Source of the DNA: Bradyrhizobium ontarionense
Lineage (GTDB): Bacteria > Pseudomonadota > Alphaproteobacteria > Rhizobiales > Xanthobacteraceae
DNA length: 64,000 nt
Direction: 5' to 3'
NCBI RefSeq assembly: GCF_021088345.1
Contig: NZ_CP088156.1
Span: 4,960,001 to 5,024,000 of the forward strand
The position numbers and the translations under genes were made by a program. Positions 40,401 through 48,340 of this stretch are shown here, one piece after another (position 1 is the first letter of the stretch; each line of letters begins with the position of its first letter). The notes beneath the pieces are model-generated. The model saw nothing but the letters and a program-made list of their open reading frames with translations. It had not been told where the DNA came from and made no database searches.

Positions 40401-42152
40401 ATGGTCACGTTCACGATTGATCGACGACGGCTCCTTGCGGCTCTGATGCTGCTGCTGGCCGGCTGCTTGCCGGTGCGGGCGTTTGACGCCCAAGGCATAG
40501 ACATCCCGCAGCCGCCCAATGTCACTGCGCCAGTGCAACCACCGGCGCATGGCATGGTGGTGGCGCAGGAGAGGATCGCAGCCCTCGTGGGCGAGCGCGT
40601 TCTGGCGCTCGGCGGCAACGCGGTCGATGCCGCGGTCGCAACCGGATTTGCGATGGCGGTCACCTATCCCGTGGCCGGCAACATCGGCGGCGGCGGCTTC
40701 ATGGTCATTCATCTGGCCGCGACCCGCGAGGACGTCGCGATCGACTATCGCGAGACCGGTCCGGCTGCGATGACGCGTGACATCTTCCTCGGCGCCGACG
40801 GCAAGCCCGACATTGCCAAGTCGCGCGACTCGGCGCTGTCGATCGGCGTGCCCGGATCCGTCGCGGGCCTGGCGCTCGCCTTGGAGAAATACGGCTCGGG
40901 GAAATTCACGCTGGCGCAGCTGATTCACCCGGCGATCGTGCTGGCGCGTGACGGCGTCCCGGTCGCGGATGACGTCGCGGTCACCCTGCCGATGATGGCG
41001 CCGCGGCTGACGAAGTGGCCATCGTCGGCCGCGATCTTCATGCGCTCCGACGGCACGGCGCTGAAGGAAGGAGACCGGCTGGTGCAGCGCGACCTCGCGG
41101 CAACCCTGACCGCCGTCGCCGAACAGGGACCGCGCGGCTTCTACGAAGGGCCGATCGCCGAGACCCTCGCCAAGGCCATCCAGGACGCCGGTGGTATCAT
41201 GACGGCGGCCGATCTGAAATCCTATCAGCCGGTGGTGCGCACGCCGGTGCGCGGCACCTATCGCGGCCATGACATCGTCTCGATGCCGCTGCCGTCGTCC
41301 GGCGGCACCGTGCTCGTCGAGATGCTGAACATCCTCGAAGGCTTTCCGCTCGCCGAGCTGAAGCAGGGCTCGCCGGCCTCGCTGCATCTCCTGATCGAGG
41401 CCATGAAGCGCGCCTATGCCGATCGCGCGCGCTATCTCGGCGATCCCGCCTTCGTCGATGCGCCTGTCAGGGCGATGCTGTCGAAGGACTATGCCGCGCG
41501 CCAGCGCGCCGGCATCGATCCCGCGCACGCCACCAGCGCCGGCGATGTCCTCAACATCAAGCCGCTGCGCGAAGGCAGCAACACCACGCATTTCTCGGTG
41601 GTCGACAATGACGGCAACGCCGTCAGCAACACCTATACGCTCAACTTCCCCTACGGCGTCGGTCTCGTCGCCGAGGGCACCGGCGTGCTGCTCAACAACG
41701 AGCTCGACGATTTCACCGCGGCGCCCGGCGCCTCCAACGCCTTCGGCCTGGTCGGCTTCGAGGCCAATTTGCCCGGCCCGGGCAAGCGGCCGCTGTCGTC
41801 GATGTCGCCGACCATCGTGCTGAAGGACGGCAAGCCGGTGCTGGTGACCGGCTCGCCCGGCGGCAGCCGCATCATCTCGACCGTGCTGCAGGTGATCGTC
41901 AACGTGCTCGACTACCAGATGGACGTTCGCCAGGCCGTCACCGCGCCGCGCCTGCATCATCAATGGATGCCCGACGAGGTGCGGATCGAGAAAGGCTTTG
42001 CCGATGACGTTCTGGCCGGCCTGCGCGCGCGAGGTCACAAGATCGAGGAGCCGATGGGGCGGACGTCCGCCAATTCGATCCTGGTGACGGCAGATGGATT
42101 CGTCGGCGCACCGGATCCGCGCAGCAAGGGCGCGACCGCGGCCGGGCGCTGA
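40401..42152 (+). CDS. ggt: Gamma-glutamyltransferase (glutathione hydrolase)
   Basis: This 583-residue periplasmic enzyme hydrolyses or transfers the gamma-glutamyl group of glutathione. The N terminus (MVTFTIDRRRLLAALMLLLAGC) looks like a lipoprotein signal with lipobox LAGC. The proenzyme is cleaved before T395 in SNTTHFSVVDNDGN, and the small subunit contains the conserved SSMSPTIV and GSPGGSRIIS. I start at the ATG at 40401; a TTG one codon earlier adds nothing. It diverges from the broken MFS gene. Confidence 0.94.
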   Translation: MVTFTIDRRRLLAALMLLLAGCLPVRAFDAQGIDIPQPPNVTAPVQPPAHGMVVAQERIAALVGERVLALGGNAVDAAVATGFAMAVTYPVAGNIGGGGFMVIHLAATREDVAIDYRETGPAAMTRDIFLGADGKPDIAKSRDSALSIGVPGSVAGLALALEKYGSGKFTLAQLIHPAIVLARDGVPVADDVAVTLPMMAPRLTKWPSSAAIFMRSDGTALKEGDRLVQRDLAATLTAVAEQGPRGFYEGPIAETLAKAIQDAGGIMTAADLKSYQPVVRTPVRGTYRGHDIVSMPLPSSGGTVLVEMLNILEGFPLAELKQGSPASLHLLIEAMKRAYADRARYLGDPAFVDAPVRAMLSKDYAARQRAGIDPAHATSAGDVLNIKPLREGSNTTHFSVVDNDGNAVSNTYTLNFPYGVGLVAEGTGVLLNNELDDFTAAPGASNAFGLVGFEANLPGPGKRPLSSMSPTIVLKDGKPVLVTGSPGGSRIISTVLQVIVNVLDYQMDVRQAVTAPRLHHQWMPDEVRIEKGFADDVLAGLRARGHKIEEPMGRTSANSILVTADGFVGAPDPRSKGATAAGR

Positions 42153-42321
42153 CGGCGTCCGGTTCCCGGGCGAGGCCGGCTGTGGTTGCCCCGGATGACG
42201 ATTTGCCGCCGCCCGGCGTGCCCGTTCAACCCCTTCCCTCCGTTGGCGCGGTGGCGAAGGCGGGTTAGAACAATGCCAGGGCACAGCGCGGCTGGCCCGC
42301 AAGACGGCGTCGGACGTTCTA

Positions 42322-43731
42322 GTGCATTTGCGAAGATTCGTGGTCGGCTTCCTGGTGTTCGCGGCTCTGCTGGTGGCGGGCTGGCTCACCTATCGGCCCG
42401 ACCGGGCGCTGCGGACCGCGACAACCACGGTCGCCGAGATGATCTGCGCCAAGACGTTCGTCTCCGGCCTCGATCCGCATACGGTGTTTGCGGAGACCAT
42501 GGAGCGCCCCGGCCTGCGGCGGTTGCGCGCCATGATGCGCTACCGGGTCGAGCCGGACCTGCGGATCGTGGAGGCCTCGCTGCTCGGCCTGCACGCCAGC
42601 CGCGCAGCGTTCCACGACGGGCTCGGCTGCGTATCGCTGCAGGGCCAGAAGCCGCCCTATGTGCCGCGCAGCGACGTCGTCGCGCTGCGCGCGACCGCCC
42701 CACCGCCCGCGCTGCCCGACTTCGCCGAAACGGATCCGGTCGAGCCGACTGACCCTGCTCTGAAGGCTGCGCTCGACCACGCCTTCGAGGAACCGCCTGG
42801 CCCGCCGTTCCGGCGCACCAAGGCGGTCGTCGTCGTGAAGGACGGCCGCCTGATCGCGGAGCGCTATGCGGCCGATATCGGCGTCGATACGCCCCTGATC
42901 GGCTTCTCGATGACGAAGACGGTCACCAATGCCCTGCTCGGCATCCTGACCCGGCAGGGCAAGCTCAGCCCACAGATCCCGGCGCCGGTCGCGGAATGGC
43001 GCGACGCGGCGGACCGCCGGCACGACATCACGATCGAGCAGCTGATGCGGATGACCAGCGGGCTCGCGCTGGACGAGACCAATTCGGGCTTCGACCCATC
43101 CAGCCAGATGGAGATCCACCGCGACATGGCGGCCTTCGCAGTCCACGCGCCGCTGATCGCGCCGCCTGGCCAGCGCTGGGCCTATTCGAGCGCGAGCACA
43201 CAGATCCTGGCCCGCATCATCCGCGACACCGCCGGCGGCCCGGAGCAGACCATCGAGCTGGCGTGGCGCGAGCTGTTTCATCCGCTCGGCATGCGCCATG
43301 TGACGCTGCAATTCGACGGCACCGGCACCGTGCAGGGCTACGGCGACATGCTGGCGAGCGCGCGCGACTGGGCCAGGCTGGGGTTGCTCTATCTCGGCGA
43401 CGGCGTCGTCGGAGACAAACGGATCCTGCCCGAAGGCTGGGTGGCGATGTCGGCAACGGCGACGCTGGATACGGATTATGGCGCCGGGCTCTGGACCAAC
43501 CGGAGCCAGCACGTTCACGCGCAGGGGCGCGCCAGGCAGGGCATCCCGGCGGACGCGTTCTTCGCCTTCGGCCTGCTTGGCCAGCGCCTCGTCGTCCTGC
43601 CGAGCCAGCGCATGGTGATCCTCCGGCTCGGCGATTCCATCGATCCGGATGGCGACATCAGAGGCGTCGCACGGCTGGTGCGCGAGGTGATCGCCGCGAC
43701 CGAATCGCCGCCGGCGACCGCTGCGAAGTAG
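42322..43731 (+). CDS. Membrane-anchored serine hydrolase, beta-lactamase class C fold
   Basis: This 469-residue protein has an N-terminal hydrophobic anchor (FVVGFLVFAALLVAGWL, about residues 6-22). The hydrolase domain has the serine-lysine motif S196-M-T-K199, and WAYSSAST takes the place of the Y-x-N motif. HPLGMRH and YGAGLWTN are further features. Proteins of this class are usually esterases or D-aminopeptidases, not true beta-lactamases. The GTG at 42322 gives a good anchor. It follows ggt on the same strand after 170 bases; a shared role in peptide turnover is possible but not shown. Confidence 0.85.
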   Translation: MHLRRFVVGFLVFAALLVAGWLTYRPDRALRTATTTVAEMICAKTFVSGLDPHTVFAETMERPGLRRLRAMMRYRVEPDLRIVEASLLGLHASRAAFHDGLGCVSLQGQKPPYVPRSDVVALRATAPPPALPDFAETDPVEPTDPALKAALDHAFEEPPGPPFRRTKAVVVVKDGRLIAERYAADIGVDTPLIGFSMTKTVTNALLGILTRQGKLSPQIPAPVAEWRDAADRRHDITIEQLMRMTSGLALDETNSGFDPSSQMEIHRDMAAFAVHAPLIAPPGQRWAYSSASTQILARIIRDTAGGPEQTIELAWRELFHPLGMRHVTLQFDGTGTVQGYGDMLASARDWARLGLLYLGDGVVGDKRILPEGWVAMSATATLDTDYGAGLWTNRSQHVHAQGRARQGIPADAFFAFGLLGQRLVVLPSQRMVILRLGDSIDPDGDIRGVARLVREVIAATESPPATAAK

Positions 43732-43748
43732 CTGTCAGCTCGTTATTC

Positions 43749-43797
43749 GAGCATGATCTTTCCGGAAAACCGGATTCCACTTTTCAGGATCATGCTC
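43749..43797. repeat. Palindrome GAGCATGATC...GATCATGCTC abutting the GST stop
   Basis: A 10-bp perfect inverted repeat (43749-43758 with 43788-43797) encloses CCGGAAAACCGG-type inner sequence. This short palindrome matches a very common alphaproteobacterial intergenic element (recollection). Its last base is the first base of the GST stop codon on the plus-strand numbering. Confidence 0.75.
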
Positions 43798-44462
43798 TAT
43801 CGGCCGACCTCGTAGGGTCCGCCCTTCTCCAGCGCGATCTTGTAGGCCGGCCGGGCCTCGATGCGCGCGAGGAAGTCCATCGCACGCGGATGCCCCTGCT
43901 CCAGGCCGCCGCGCGCGGCCGCCGCCTGCAGCGGGAAGCTCATCTGGATATCGGCCGCGGTGAACTCGTTGCCGGCGAACCATTCGCTCTTCTGCAGCTC
44001 GCTTTCCCAGAACGCCATGTGCTGCTTCAGCTGCGGGTTCACCAGCGTGGTCAGGGCCTGGCTCGAGACCTTGCGGACGAGCGGACGGAGCAGCGCCGGC
44101 GCCCGCTTCGGCATGATGTTGAACAGCAGCTTCAACAGCAGCAGCGGCATCGCCGAGCCCTCGGCGTAGTGCAGCCAATAGGAATAGCGCAGCCGTTCCG
44201 GCGTCTTCGGCGGCGGGATCAGCCGTCCCTCGCCGTAGGTTTCGACCAGATATTCGACGATGGCGCCGGACTCCGCGACCGTGTTGCCGCCGTCGGTGAT
44301 GACCGGCGATTTGCCGAGCGGGTGGATGGCGCGCAGCTCCTTCGGCGCGCGCATGTCGGGCTGGCGCTCATAGCGGACGATCTCGTAGGGCACGCCGAGC
44401 TCTTCGAGCAGCCAGAGCACGCGTTGCGAGCGGGAATTGTTGAGGTGGTGAACGGTCAGCAT
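43797..44462 (-). CDS. Glutathione S-transferase family protein
   Basis: This 221-residue cytoplasmic protein has a thioredoxin-like N-terminal domain, MLTVHHLNNSRSQRVLWLLEELGVPYEI, with the potential catalytic Ser in NNSRSQRV. The substrate-binding cis-Pro region is LGKSPVITDGG, followed by VAESGAIVEYL. The all-helical C-terminal domain includes FTAADIQMSFPL, the N-capping motif. It resembles the beta/theta-like bacterial GSTs with Ser chemistry. The substrate is unknown. It diverges from the DUF2239 gene. Confidence 0.94.
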   Translation of the reverse strand: MLTVHHLNNSRSQRVLWLLEELGVPYEIVRYERQPDMRAPKELRAIHPLGKSPVITDGGNTVAESGAIVEYLVETYGEGRLIPPPKTPERLRYSYWLHYAEGSAMPLLLLKLLFNIMPKRAPALLRPLVRKVSSQALTTLVNPQLKQHMAFWESELQKSEWFAGNEFTAADIQMSFPLQAAAARGGLEQGHPRAMDFLARIEARPAYKIALEKGGPYEVGR

Positions 44463-44560
44463 GACATCCCCGAAAGGCGGATCGAGTGGCGGGCGCTGTT
44501 CCGTAGCAGGACAGGACGAATTCGGCGAGGCGCGGGGAAGCGCCAGGCGGACCCAAAATA

Positions 44561-44574
44561 ATTACCCGGGTAAT
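44561..44574. promoter_or_regulatory. Perfect 14-bp operator-like palindrome
   Basis: ATTACCCGGGTAAT is self-complementary and ends one base before a TTGACA box. It lies between the divergent GST and DUF2239 genes. The position suggests a repressor or activator site; the regulator is unknown. Confidence 0.6.
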
Positions 44575-44575
44575 A

Positions 44576-44605
44576 TTGACATTAATTTCATCCGGGCTTT
44601 ATTAA
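44576..44605 (+). promoter_or_regulatory. Sigma-70 type promoter of the DUF2239 gene
   Basis: TTGACA (44576-44581) is followed after 18 bases by TATTAA (44600-44605). This is an unusually good consensus match for such a GC-rich genome. The ATG of the DUF2239 gene is 25 bases downstream, leaving a short leader. Confidence 0.6.
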
Positions 44606-44629
44606 GCCGCATCAGATGGGACCACGGAC

Positions 44630-45208
44630 ATGGATACCTACACCTACACTGCCTTTGCCGGCCACGCCCGGATCGCCGCCGGGCCGCTGCCCAAGGTCGC
44701 GCTGGCGCTGAAACACGGCGCTGCGACCCCAGAGCCGATTGCGATCTTCAGCGACCGCACCGGGCGGCCTGTCGACCTCGATCTGCGCGGCAGCGACAGG
44801 GAGATCCTGGCGCGGTTGCCCGAGCCGCCGCGCGAACTGCCGGAGCCAGCGCCGAGCGAGCCGCGCGGTCGGGGCCGGCCCCGGCTCGGCGTGGTCGCGC
44901 GCGAGGTCACCTTGCTGCCGCGGCATTGGGAATGGCTCGGCACGCAGCCGGGCGGCGCCTCGGTCGCGCTGCGCAAGCTGGTCGACGAGGCTCGCCGCGC
45001 CAGCGGCGACAGGGATCGCGCCCGCGAGGCGCGTGATGCGGCCTACCATTTCATGTCGGCGATGGGCGGCAACCTGCCGCACTTCGAGGAAGCGTCCCGG
45101 GCGCTGTTCGCAGACGATCTCCGCCGCTTCGCAAGCCTGCTCGTGGACTGGCCCGTCGACATCCGCGATCATGCGGTCGCGCTCGCCCATCGCCACCGGG
45201 CGGACTGA
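44630..45208 (+). CDS. DUF2239 family protein
   Basis: This 192-residue protein has no signal peptide or membrane helix. It starts MDTYTYTAFAGHARIAAGPL and carries LPRHWEWLGTQPGGASVALRKLVDEARR, which is the central signature of DUF2239. The C-terminal half is helical (AYHFMSAMGGNLPHFEEASRALFA). The PGR/RGRPRLG linker region is basic, and the LLPRHWEWL..LRKLVDEARR pattern resembles ribbon-helix-helix or DNA-contacting helices, but that is speculation. The family has no established function to my knowledge. It is preceded by a strong promoter and palindrome. Confidence 0.88.
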   Translation: MDTYTYTAFAGHARIAAGPLPKVALALKHGAATPEPIAIFSDRTGRPVDLDLRGSDREILARLPEPPRELPEPAPSEPRGRGRPRLGVVAREVTLLPRHWEWLGTQPGGASVALRKLVDEARRASGDRDRAREARDAAYHFMSAMGGNLPHFEEASRALFADDLRRFASLLVDWPVDIRDHAVALAHRHRAD

Positions 45209-45320
45209 CATCCGCCGATCGAGACACACCAATGAGAGCAGCCGTTCACGGCCCGCTCTTGCCTCATTTCCTTCAACGCGACCGCGCCTTGATTCAACGG
45301 CGGTCGACTGGATCACGCTC

Positions 45321-46670
45321 GTGTCGCCACCCGTTCCGCTCCGCAAGCCGTTCCTGGTGTTTCTCGCGCCGATGATGCTGAGCAACATCCTGCAATCGCT
45401 GTTCGGCACCATCAACAACGTCTATCTCGGCCAGATGATCGGCGTCGACGCGCTCGCCGCGGTCTCGGTGTTCTTCCCGGCGATGTTCTTCTTCATCGCC
45501 TTCGTCATGGGCCTCGGCTCCGGCGCGAGCGTCCTGATCGGCCAAGCCTGGGGTGCGAAGGAGCCCGCAAAGGTCAAGGCCATCGCCGGCACGACGCTGA
45601 CGGTCATCCTGCTGCTCGGCAGCCTGATTGCGCTGCTCGGCGGGCTGTTCAGCCGCGATCTGCTGACCGCGCTCGCCACACCCGCCAACATCCTCGATGC
45701 GGCCGCGGGCTATGCCCGCATCATGATGATCACGATGCCGCTGACCTTCGCCTACATCCTGCTGTCGTCCCAGATGCGCGCCGTCGGCGACACCGTGACG
45801 CCGCTCGCCGCGCTCGCCGCATCGACATCGCTCGGGCTGGTGCTGACGCCGCTCTTCATCCGCGGCTGGCTCGGCGCGCCCCGGCTCGGCGTCGCCAGCG
45901 CCGCCTGGGCCTCCGCGATCTCGACCCTGATGACGCTGGCATTGCTCCATCTCCACCTGCGCCGGCGCAAGCACCCGCTTGCGTTCGATGCCGCGTTCCT
46001 GCGCGGCATGCGACCCGATCCGAAGCTGCTGCGCATCGTGCTGCGGCTCGGCATTCCCGCCGCGATCGGCATGATCGTGATGTCGCTGGCCGAGATGGTG
46101 CTGATCGGGCTCGTCAACGGCTTCGGCTCCGACGCGACGGCGGCCTATGGCGCGGTCAACCAGGTGCTGAGCTATGTGCAGTTTCCGGCGCTGTCGATCG
46201 CGATCTCGGTCTCGATCTTCGGCGCGCAGGCGATCGGCCGCGGCCATGCCGATCAGATCGGCCGCATCGTGCGCACCGGAATCGAGATGAACGTGGTGCT
46301 GACCGGCAGCCTGGTCGCGATCGGCTATCTGTTCTCGCGCACGCTGATGGGCTTCTTCATCACCGACCCCGCCGTGATCGAGGTCGCGCAACGCTCGCTG
46401 CACATCGTGCTGTGGAGCTCGATCATGTTCGGCATGTCGACCACGTTCTCGGCGGCGATGCGCGCCGGCGGCACGGTATGGATGCCGCTGGCGATCTCGG
46501 CCTTTTGCATCGTCGTGATCGAGGTGCCCGCCGCCACCTGGCTCAGCCGCAGCATCGGGCTCGACGGCGTCTGGCTCGCCTATCCCATCACCTTCACCGC
46601 GATGATGCTGCTGCAGATGAGCTTCTACCTTCTGGTTTGGCGCAAGCGCACGGTGCGCAGGATGGTCTGA
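45321..46670 (+). CDS. MATE family efflux transporter
   Basis: This 449-residue inner-membrane protein of about 12 helices exports drugs or metabolites by cation antiport. The MATE signature is seen in the two halves: PMMLSNILQSLFGTINNVYLGQMIG with VMGLGSGASVLIGQAWGAKE in the first, and LRLGIPAAIGMIVMSLAEMVLIGLVNGFG in the second. I start at the GTG at 45321 (MSPPVPLRKPFLVFLAP), the last good start before helix 1. An open frame extends upstream through the DUF2239 gene but cannot be coding there. Confidence 0.92.
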   Translation: MSPPVPLRKPFLVFLAPMMLSNILQSLFGTINNVYLGQMIGVDALAAVSVFFPAMFFFIAFVMGLGSGASVLIGQAWGAKEPAKVKAIAGTTLTVILLLGSLIALLGGLFSRDLLTALATPANILDAAAGYARIMMITMPLTFAYILLSSQMRAVGDTVTPLAALAASTSLGLVLTPLFIRGWLGAPRLGVASAAWASAISTLMTLALLHLHLRRRKHPLAFDAAFLRGMRPDPKLLRIVLRLGIPAAIGMIVMSLAEMVLIGLVNGFGSDATAAYGAVNQVLSYVQFPALSIAISVSIFGAQAIGRGHADQIGRIVRTGIEMNVVLTGSLVAIGYLFSRTLMGFFITDPAVIEVAQRSLHIVLWSSIMFGMSTTFSAAMRAGGTVWMPLAISAFCIVVIEVPAATWLSRSIGLDGVWLAYPITFTAMMLLQMSFYLLVWRKRTVRRMV

Positions 46671-46777
46671 AGACACGGACCAGTATCCCGCGCGCCGCAA
46701 TATGACGATCATCATAAAACCCTGGACGCCGGCGGCGCGCTGGATCACAATAAAGCAAAATCGTGAGGAGACCGCCC

Positions 46778-47386
46778 GTGAGCCGACCTGCGCCAGAGTT
46801 CCTGTTCGACTTCGGCAGCCCCAACGCCTATCTCAGCCACGAGGCGATCCCCGCGATCGAGCAGCGCATCGGCGTTGCGTTCGACTATGTTCCGGTGCTG
46901 CTCGGCGGCATCTTCAAGGCCACCAACAACAAGTCTCCGGCCGAATCGCTCGCCGGGATCAGGAACAAACCTCAGTTCCATGAGGTCGAGACCCGGCGCT
47001 TCCTCAAGCGCTACAACGTGCAGCCCTTGGTCTGGAACCCACATTTCCCCGTCAACACGCTGAACCTGATGCGGGCGGCGATCGCTGCACAGCTCGAAGG
47101 CGTGTTCAAAGCCTATGTCGACGCGGCGTTCCACCACATGTGGCGCGAGCCGAAGAAGATGGACGATCCCGAAATCGCGATCGCTGCGATCAATTCGTCC
47201 GGCCTCGACGGCGCAAAACTGTTCGCCCGGGCGCAGGAGCCCGAGGTCAAGGCGAAGCTCGTCGAGAACACGCAACGTGCCGTCGAGCGCGGCGCGTTCG
47301 GCTCGCCGACCTTCTTCGTCGGCAGCGAGATGTTCTTCGGCAAGGAGCAGCTGCGCGACGTCGAGGAAATGATCCTCGGAACGTGA
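46778..47386 (+). CDS. DsbA-family protein, 2-hydroxychromene-2-carboxylate isomerase-like
   Basis: This 202-residue cytoplasmic protein has the DsbA/kappa-GST fold, opening with FLFDFGSPNAYLSHEAIPAI. A serine (S in FGSPNAY) replaces the CxxC of oxidoreductases, as in 2-hydroxychromene-2-carboxylate isomerase. Near the end GAFGSPTFFVGSEMFFGKEQL is the conserved cis-Pro region. It probably uses glutathione. The substrate may be an aromatic degradation intermediate, but no pathway genes flank it. I start at GTG 46778 because GAGGAG lies 7 bases upstream; GTG 46763 is also in frame. Confidence 0.9.
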   Translation: MSRPAPEFLFDFGSPNAYLSHEAIPAIEQRIGVAFDYVPVLLGGIFKATNNKSPAESLAGIRNKPQFHEVETRRFLKRYNVQPLVWNPHFPVNTLNLMRAAIAAQLEGVFKAYVDAAFHHMWREPKKMDDPEIAIAAINSSGLDGAKLFARAQEPEVKAKLVENTQRAVERGAFGSPTFFVGSEMFFGKEQLRDVEEMILGT

Positions 47387-47389
47387 TGG

Positions 47390-47466
47390 CGTCATTGCGA
47401 GCGAAGCGATCCAGGGCCACAAAGGAAGACTGGATTGCTTCGTCGCGTTCGCTCCTCGCAATGACG
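47390..47466. repeat. Palindromic repeat, 'gcgaagcaatccag' class, copy 2
   Basis: CGTCATTGCGAG with GCGAAGCGATCCAG on the left pairs with CTGGATTGCTTCG and CTCGCAATGACG on the right. It begins 3 bases after the isomerase stop. It belongs to the class at 7028-7113. Confidence 0.8.
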
Positions 47467-47489
47467 CGGAGAGAAAACGGAGTCCCCCA

Positions 47490-48227
47490 ATGCAGCCACG
47501 CAACGCCACCGTCGCCGTGATCGGTGCCGGCGACTATATCGGCGCCGAGATCGTCAAGAAATTCGCGAGCGAAGGCTTCACGGTGTTCGCCGGTCGCCGC
47601 AATGGCGACAAGCTCGCCCCGCTGGTGGCGGAGGTCGAGGCCGCGGGCGGCCGGATCGTCGCGCGGTCGCTTGACGCGCGCAAGGAGGACGAGACCACGG
47701 CCTTCCTCAACGACGCCGACAAGCACGCCCCCCTCGAGGTCGTGATCTTTAATGTCGGTGCCAACGTCAATTTCCCCATCCTCGAGACCACAGACCGCGT
47801 GTTCCGCAAGGTCTGGGAGATGGCCTGCTGGGCCGGCTTCGTCACCGGGCGCGAGGCCGCCCGGCTGATGCTGCCGCGTGGCGGCGGGAAGATCTTCTTC
47901 ACCGGCGCGACCGCCTCGCTGCGCGGCGGCTCGGGCTTTGCGGCCTTCGCCTCCGCCAAGTTCGGCCTGCGCGCGGTGGCGCAGGCGATGGCGCGCGAGC
48001 TGATGCCGCAGAACATCCATGTCGCCCACCTCATCATCGATTCCGGCGTCGACACCGCCTGGGTGCGCGAGCGTCGCGCCCAGCTCTGGGGCAAGGAGGC
48101 GCTGGACAATCCCGACCTGCTGATGCCGCCGGCCTCGGTCGCCGGCGCCTATTGGCAGCTCTACGAGCAGCCCAAGACCGCCTGGACGTTCGAGATGGAG
48201 ATCCGCCCGTTCGGCGAGAAATGGTGA
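47490..48227 (+). CDS. SDR-family protein with Phe in place of catalytic Tyr
   Basis: This 245-residue Rossmann-fold protein is of the short-chain dehydrogenase type. It has VAVIGAGDYIGAEIVKKFASEG, NVGANVNFPI (in place of NNAG), and IFFTGATASLRGG. The YxxxK catalytic motif reads F153-A-S-A-K157, so the general-acid tyrosine is lost. It could be a non-catalytic binding protein or use another mechanism. The ATG follows a repeat by 23 bases, with a weak ribosome-binding site. Its stop codon is followed at once by another repeat. Confidence 0.88.
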   Translation: MQPRNATVAVIGAGDYIGAEIVKKFASEGFTVFAGRRNGDKLAPLVAEVEAAGGRIVARSLDARKEDETTAFLNDADKHAPLEVVIFNVGANVNFPILETTDRVFRKVWEMACWAGFVTGREAARLMLPRGGGKIFFTGATASLRGGSGFAAFASAKFGLRAVAQAMARELMPQNIHVAHLIIDSGVDTAWVRERRAQLWGKEALDNPDLLMPPASVAGAYWQLYEQPKTAWTFEMEIRPFGEKW

Positions 48228-48305
48228 GTGGCGAATAGGGAGCAGGCGTAGCGGGTAGCGAATGGTGGCCATCCCAATTCGCTACTCGCCATTCGCCATT
48301 CGCTT
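48224..48305. repeat. Palindromic repeat directly after the SDR stop codon
   Basis: Words GAGTGGCGAATAG, GTAGCGAAT (48255-48263), ATTCGCTAC (48277-48285) and CGCCATTCGCCATTCGC form nested inverted repeats. The repeat starts on the TGA of the SDR gene. It shares its core with the element at 4271-4327. Confidence 0.7.
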
Positions 48306-48340
48306 CTGCATGATGCAGCCTCACTTTCGGAGAGACTCCC

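Noticed and set aside
40398..42389. Long minus-strand frame opposite gamma-glutamyltransferase
   Set aside because: The plus-strand frame carries all catalytic motifs of GGT; the antisense is composition-driven.
44739..45320. Upstream extension of the MATE transporter through the DUF2239 gene
   Set aside because: DUF2239 is clearly encoded in another frame there, and the helix pattern of MATE begins only after 45321.
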